From positions 558,001-622,000 of the forward strand of contig NZ_JAHKNI010000004.1 in assembly GCF_018860155.1 (NCBI RefSeq): 64,000 bases of DNA, in the 5' to 3' direction. A model generated the notes under the pieces. The model was not told the DNA's origin. It saw nothing but the letters and a program-made list of their open reading frames with translations, and did no database searches. This document shows, one piece after another, positions 60,590-64,000 of this stretch; position 1 is the stretch's first letter, and the number at the start of each line of letters is the position of its first letter. The DNA comes from Nocardia albiluteola (GTDB lineage: Bacteria; Actinomycetota; Actinomycetes; Mycobacteriales; Mycobacteriaceae). The position numbers and the translations under genes were made by a program.

Positions 60590-60845
60590 TTTCAGCCGGC
60601 CCGTACTGGCTCGGGACGGTGTTACCGTCGGGCGACGGGTGGGTGGCGTGACCGATGACGGGATCTCGTTCGACGGTTACGAGATATTCGAGCCAGGCGA
60701 TCCGGGCTACGACGAGTTGCTTCCATTGGCTCGAGAGAACCGGCTGCCGGACGAGGTAGCGGAGCGTCCGGTGGATCCGGAAGCGTTGGCGCATGTTCTC
60801 CACGACGCCGGGTTGGATGCGCACGATTTCCTGGAGAATCCGTAA
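60570..60845 (+). CDS. Small acidic protein overlapping the toxin gene end; candidate immunity protein
   Basis: 91 residues from a TTG at 60570, 20 bp inside the giant gene, with GGAGG six bases upstream (60559–60563). It is strongly acidic (GVTDDGISFDGYEIFEPGDP, then AHVLHDAGLDAHDFLENP) with no export signal. I recognise no family. Its position, size and translational coupling are those of an immunity protein for the C-terminal zincin. The alternative is a small chaperone. Confidence 0.6.
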   Translation: MNEYSDNFSRPVLARDGVTVGRRVGGVTDDGISFDGYEIFEPGDPGYDELLPLARENRLPDEVAERPVDPEALAHVLHDAGLDAHDFLENP

Positions 60846-60976
60846 TCTCACTGTGCGGCGGCCGCTCCGTCCGTCTCGGCCAGGCGTCGTGTGGGAGCGG
60901 CTTTCTCGTCTGCAACCAGCTCCCCAGACCCGGGAAGGCGCCTCGGAACGGGGCGGTTGCCATCGCTGTATCTTCG

Positions 60977-61369
60977 GTGCTCGACCAGATGGATCCGGTG
61001 TTCGGCCGGGTGAGCGAGGAACGCATGATGTCGGTTCCGGAACGGCAATTCATCACTGGCGCAGCAACATCGAGGACGGGGCGCGTTGCGGTGAAGACGA
61101 CCGAGATGGGGTTGCCGACAGCGGTGTCCGTGGATCGTGCTCAGCTTCGGCGAGATCCGGACGAGTTGGCCGGGGAGATTCTGCGGCTGTGTCGGCAGGC
61201 ATCCGCGCGGGCTCGGCTGGCGCGCCGCACCGAACTCACCGCGACCGGGGTGGACGCGGAGATTCTGGACGCGCTCGGGCTGCCCACCACCGAACAGGTG
61301 GCGTTGGCGGAACTGATTGCGGAAAACGAATACGATCACGCGCCGCGAAGCCTGCTGGGGGGCTTGTGA
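60977..61369 (+). CDS. YbaB/EbfC-like protein
   Basis: 130 residues. The strands and helix GRVAVKTTEMGLPTAVSVDR and DPDELAGEILRLCRQASARA follow the YbaB layout. It begins a coupled run of genes with the next YbaB-like, EspC-like and Ala/Pro-rich genes. A cytosolic accessory role in ESX substrate handling is likely. The first dozen residues may belong to a later start. Confidence 0.6.
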   Translation: MLDQMDPVFGRVSEERMMSVPERQFITGAATSRTGRVAVKTTEMGLPTAVSVDRAQLRRDPDELAGEILRLCRQASARARLARRTELTATGVDAEILDALGLPTTEQVALAELIAENEYDHAPRSLLGGL

Positions 61370-61719
61370 AATCGGGCACCGCTGACGTGGTGGAGCAGCT
61401 GCGCGACAATGCCGAGCGCCTGAACGCACTGGCGGACCGGTTGCGTGCGATCCGCGCCGAGGAGCGCTCGCCCGACGGGGCGGTCACCGTGACCGTCGAC
61501 GGCAACGGCGAGATGGTGGATCTGCGGCTGTCCACGGCAATTATGCGGCTGTCCCCCAAGGAGTTCGAGCGAACTCTGGTCACCACCGCCGAACATGCGG
61601 CGCGGCGCGCCTTTGCCGAGCACGGCGGTCTCATCGCCGAATTCGGCGGCGGGGAACCGACATCGATGGCGCCCGTCGCCGATCGGGCTGAGCATGAACA
61701 GGAGCGGGGATGGCTGTAG
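61366..61719 (+). CDS. YbaB/EbfC-like protein, second copy
   Basis: 117 residues starting at a GTG that overlaps the previous stop (GTGA). An N-terminal helix (VVEQLRDNAERLNALADRLR) and the strands AVTVTVDGNGEMVDLRLS are typical of the family, followed by a helix with FERTLVTTAEHAARRAF. The adjacent YbaB-like genes could form a heterodimer. Confidence 0.75.
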   Translation: MKSGTADVVEQLRDNAERLNALADRLRAIRAEERSPDGAVTVTVDGNGEMVDLRLSTAIMRLSPKEFERTLVTTAEHAARRAFAEHGGLIAEFGGGEPTSMAPVADRAEHEQERGWL

Positions 61720-62357
61720 TCATGGATGCCGATCTGCTGCGGCAGTTCGGAGATCTGCACCTCACCCAGGGGGCGATGACGCAGACCGCCGGGGCGATCG
61801 ATCAGGCTGCCACCATTGCGGCCGCGGTTCCGGTGTTCGGTCCGATCGGGTCGGAGTTCCTGGCCGCGTATGCCGGCGCACAGGCCAATCACAGCCGGGC
61901 CGTGGCGCAGCTGACCGAGGTGTACGAGGCCACCGGCGCGGCCGCGCACGCGGGTGCCGCTGGCTACGACCTGACCGAGCTGGAATCGTCGACCCCCTTC
62001 GCGGCGGCGAGCCTCGAGACGAATTCGGCTGCGGCGTCACTTGTTTCCCCTACGGCGTCTCGCTCGGCCGCCCAGCTCGCCACCATCGCGCAGGAGGCGT
62101 TACAGGTGGCGGGCCAGGGGATCGGGCTGGCCGCGTCGGCAGGTGGTGAGGTGGCGGCGGTGAACCAGCAATCGGCGAGCCGGCAGGCGATGGCGAGCGA
62201 GTACGAAAGCCCGGGCTCGAGCGTGCCGGCCGGGGTTCGGGGGAGTGTCGCTACCGCGGGCCCGGCGCCGACAGCCGCCGGGGATCGGTCACAGCCGATG
62301 CCGAGGATGCAGTTGCCCTCCGCCGCACCGGGATCCGACGAGGCCGAGTTCGCATGA
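61710..62357 (+). CDS. EspC-like ESX-secreted protein
   Basis: 215 residues. The N-terminal 90 or so residues form a WXG100-like helical hairpin of the EspC family (MDADLLRQFGDLHLTQGAMT … FLAAYAGAQANHSRAVAQLT), followed by an Ala/Ser/Pro-rich tail. EspC-family proteins are secreted by ESX machines, often as partners of EspA-like proteins, which fits the Ala/Pro-rich gene that follows and overlaps by 4 bp. Confidence 0.7.
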   Translation: MAVVMDADLLRQFGDLHLTQGAMTQTAGAIDQAATIAAAVPVFGPIGSEFLAAYAGAQANHSRAVAQLTEVYEATGAAAHAGAAGYDLTELESSTPFAAASLETNSAAASLVSPTASRSAAQLATIAQEALQVAGQGIGLAASAGGEVAAVNQQSASRQAMASEYESPGSSVPAGVRGSVATAGPAPTAAGDRSQPMPRMQLPSAAPGSDEAEFA

Positions 62358-63796
62358 CCCAACCCGCGTCCGCTTCGGTGCCACCCACGGTGCTGGACAT
62401 CTTGAACAGCAGTCCCGCTGGTCCGCTGCTGCACCGGCCGGTCGGTGAGGTGCTTGCGGGCCTGGGCATCCCGCCCCTGCCCCAGATGCCCCCGTTGCCG
62501 CCGCTGCCCGGGCTGCCACCCCTGCCGACGCTGAACCCGGTCGCACTGTTGAAGCCGGTCACCGATTCGTTCGGTCATCTCGGCAGCGGCAATCTCGGCT
62601 CGATGGGGCCGCTCGATCCGACCCAGGTGCTCTCGGATGTGGCCAATGGGCTCTCGTCGGTGGTCTCGCTGGGCACTACGGCCCTGGGCCTGCTGACATC
62701 GCTCCAGGGCCAGGGGGCACAGCAGGCGGCTGCCAAATCTGCGGCGGCACAGTCTAATACGGCGTCCGTATCCGAGCAGGCCACGGGAATGTCGGCTCTG
62801 GTGGGCGCGGCGGCGGGCGTGGTCGAGGTCGGGAACGCCGAATTGGCGGCAATCGCGGCGAAACTCGCCGCCGAGCTCACTGTCGCGGTGGCCGTGCCGG
62901 GTGGGGCCCCGTTCGCCGCGGCGGCGGCCGCGGAGGCATCGGCCGAGGCGGCCGCCGTGATCGCGCATGTCAAGGCGGAGCTCGCGGTGCTCGCCACCCA
63001 GATGACCGCGGTGGGGCAGCCGGTGCCGATCACCAGTCCACCGCGGCTCCCGCAGCCCGCGGCCGGGAAAACCGCGGCCACTACCGCGAAGTCGACGGCG
63101 ACCACCGCGAAAGCCGCCGCTACCACCGCCAAATCGACGGCGGTCACCGCGAAAACAGCGGCTACCACGGCCAAGTCGGCGGCAACCACCGCGAAGGCAA
63201 CGACCGCGACGGCCGCCAATGCCGCGGCGAGTGGCGGTAGCGTCGCCGATTCGGCCACAACCGCCGGATCAGGGACCACGCAGGGAGCGCAGGCGCTGCA
63301 GAATGTCGCACAGCCGATCTCCCAGCTCGGCCAACTCGGGGCGATGTCGCCGAACTCACTGCTGGCGCCCATCACGGCACCGGCCGCACATTCGTTGTCG
63401 GCCGAAATGGACCTGGCTCCCACGGGATTCGATGGCGGCCTCGCCGGGGTGGCCACCATGCCCGGGCTCGGCGCCGGTGCACCGTTGCAGGAGACCGTCA
63501 TCGAGACACCGGTCGATCCGGCGCCGGCGGCGCACACCGCTCCGGCGGCCCTGGCCGCATCCGATTACACCCCGGCGGCGGCCGCGGCCGAGCGGTCGGG
63601 CACGCCGATGATGCCCCCGATGGGGGGCCCGGGCATGGTCGGGCGGGCCGGTGCGGCGGATGTCGAGTCGCGCAGCTCGCTCGTGCACGCCCAGCACGGC
63701 GAGGAGGTCGTCGGCAGGCTCGACGGCCTGATGGGTCCGGTCGTCGGGGCGACCGTGCCCGCATCGGGCCCCACTGACAAGGAATTGGCCCTCTGA
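62354..63796 (+). CDS. Ala/Pro-rich EspA/EspE-like candidate with lysine-rich heptad repeats
   Basis: 480 residues. A polyproline stretch (IPPLPQMPPLPPLPGLPPLP) is followed by an Ala-rich helical core (about 95–225), seven lysine-containing heptads (about 239–287), and a disordered tail with the GTPMMPPMGGPGM motif seen in ESX-associated secreted proteins. It is translationally coupled to the EspC-like gene, so the two are likely co-secreted. Family assignment is by context and composition only. Confidence 0.5.
   Translation: MTQPASASVPPTVLDILNSSPAGPLLHRPVGEVLAGLGIPPLPQMPPLPPLPGLPPLPTLNPVALLKPVTDSFGHLGSGNLGSMGPLDPTQVLSDVANGLSSVVSLGTTALGLLTSLQGQGAQQAAAKSAAAQSNTASVSEQATGMSALVGAAAGVVEVGNAELAAIAAKLAAELTVAVAVPGGAPFAAAAAAEASAEAAAVIAHVKAELAVLATQMTAVGQPVPITSPPRLPQPAAGKTAATTAKSTATTAKAAATTAKSTAVTAKTAATTAKSAATTAKATTATAANAAASGGSVADSATTAGSGTTQGAQALQNVAQPISQLGQLGAMSPNSLLAPITAPAAHSLSAEMDLAPTGFDGGLAGVATMPGLGAGAPLQETVIETPVDPAPAAHTAPAALAASDYTPAAAAAERSGTPMMPPMGGPGMVGRAGAADVESRSSLVHAQHGEEVVGRLDGLMGPVVGATVPASGPTDKELAL
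63068..63214 (+). repeat. Seven 21-bp repeats encoding K-x-x-A-T-T-A heptads
   Basis: In-frame units read KTAATTA, KSTATTA, KAAATTA, KSTAVTA, KTAATTA, KSAATTA, KATTATA. They resemble the lysine/alanine repeats of histone H1-like and HupB tails. They sit in the middle of the Ala/Pro-rich protein. Confidence 0.85.
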
Positions 63797-63841
63797 GGTC
63801 GCTTGGGTGAAACCAGACACAACACAACCGAAAGGAACAGC

Positions 63842-64000
63842 GTGATTACCAGCAATATGCGCGAAATTGATGTCGATGCCCATGCGGCCGCGACGAGGAA
63901 GCTATCCGATCAGGTGGATGCGATGCGTCAGGTCGTCCAGCGAATGGGCACGACCTCGCAGGATTCGATGCAGGTCTGGCAAGGCCAAGCCCAGAATGCG
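63842..64000 (+). CDS. WXG100 protein (right-truncated)
   Basis: A GTG at 63842, after AAAGGAACAG, opens a frame cut by the window edge after 53 codons. It starts with the helix VDAHAAATRKLSDQVDAMRQ and reaches the turn VWQGQAQNA, a WxG motif. A typical small ESX substrate, probably paired with a second WXG100 gene beyond the edge. Confidence 0.75.
   Translation, partial: MITSNMREIDVDAHAAATRKLSDQVDAMRQVVQRMGTTSQDSMQVWQGQAQNA

Noticed and set aside
24338..60589. The giant frame as an assembly artefact joining several toxin genes
   Set aside because: Module borders share the same linker and basic-hydrophobic design, repeats are diverged rather than identical, and no frame or composition break is visible. 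Long reads would settle it.
1..64000. CRISPR arrays, tRNA or rRNA genes
   Set aside because: I saw no regularly spaced direct repeats with unique spacers, and no cloverleaf or rRNA-like segment.

Overview
The window is high-GC actinobacterial DNA. The phoH–ybeY–corC-like–CDA-like–era–(amidase)–recO order matches the mycobacterial Rv2368c–Rv2362c neighbourhood. EspG, WXG100, EspC-like and YbaB-like genes place it among mycolic-acid actinobacteria, most probably Nocardia or a close relative.

Positions 1–3,500 are a patchwork. They hold the end of a LysR regulator, a decayed Tn3-type transposase tail, a divergent epimerase/GlxA-regulator pair and a broken IS5-type transposase flanked by perfect hairpins. 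Positions 3,500–17,200 hold the conserved housekeeping cluster (PhoH, YbeY, CorC/CNNM, degenerate cytidine-deaminase fold, Era, AmiA2-like amidase, RecO). It is interrupted by accessory genes: an S1 protease between phoH and ybeY, and a truncated NmrA gene and a TetR/SnoaL divergent pair between era and the amidase. The TetR/SnoaL intergenic region carries an unusually regular operator array.

From 17,300 to the right edge is a type VII (ESX) secretion accessory island with no ESX core genes in view. It holds a PPE/EspB-like candidate substrate, EspG, three WXG100-type small proteins plus a fourth cut by the edge, an orphan OmpR-type response regulator, a YezG-like immunity-type protein, three YbaB-like proteins, an EspC-like protein and an Ala/Pro-rich protein. 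Three 21-bp boxes, each containing hexamers 11 bp apart, lie upstream of three transcription units around the regulator gene and define a candidate regulon.

The centrepiece is one uninterrupted 36,252-bp gene (24,338–60,589) for a 12,083-residue protein. It has a WXG100-like ESX-type N-terminus, a coiled coil and a complete SecA-like DEAD motor. A long string of effector-like domains follows: HopA1-like, GNAT, two Fic-like domains with eroded motifs, three papain-like Cys-His-Asp domains, an EndoU-like nuclease, an intact EEP nuclease/phosphatase, five copies of an unrecognised module, two HTH arrays and six FHA domains. It ends in an HEFGH zincin. Gly/Ala hydrophobic segments flanked by basic clusters separate many units. 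A 91-residue acidic protein overlapping its 3' end is the candidate immunity protein. I read it as a multi-warhead, MARTX-like effector of a type VII system carrying its own SecA-type motor. Domain calls rest on motif recognition; the mechanism is inference.
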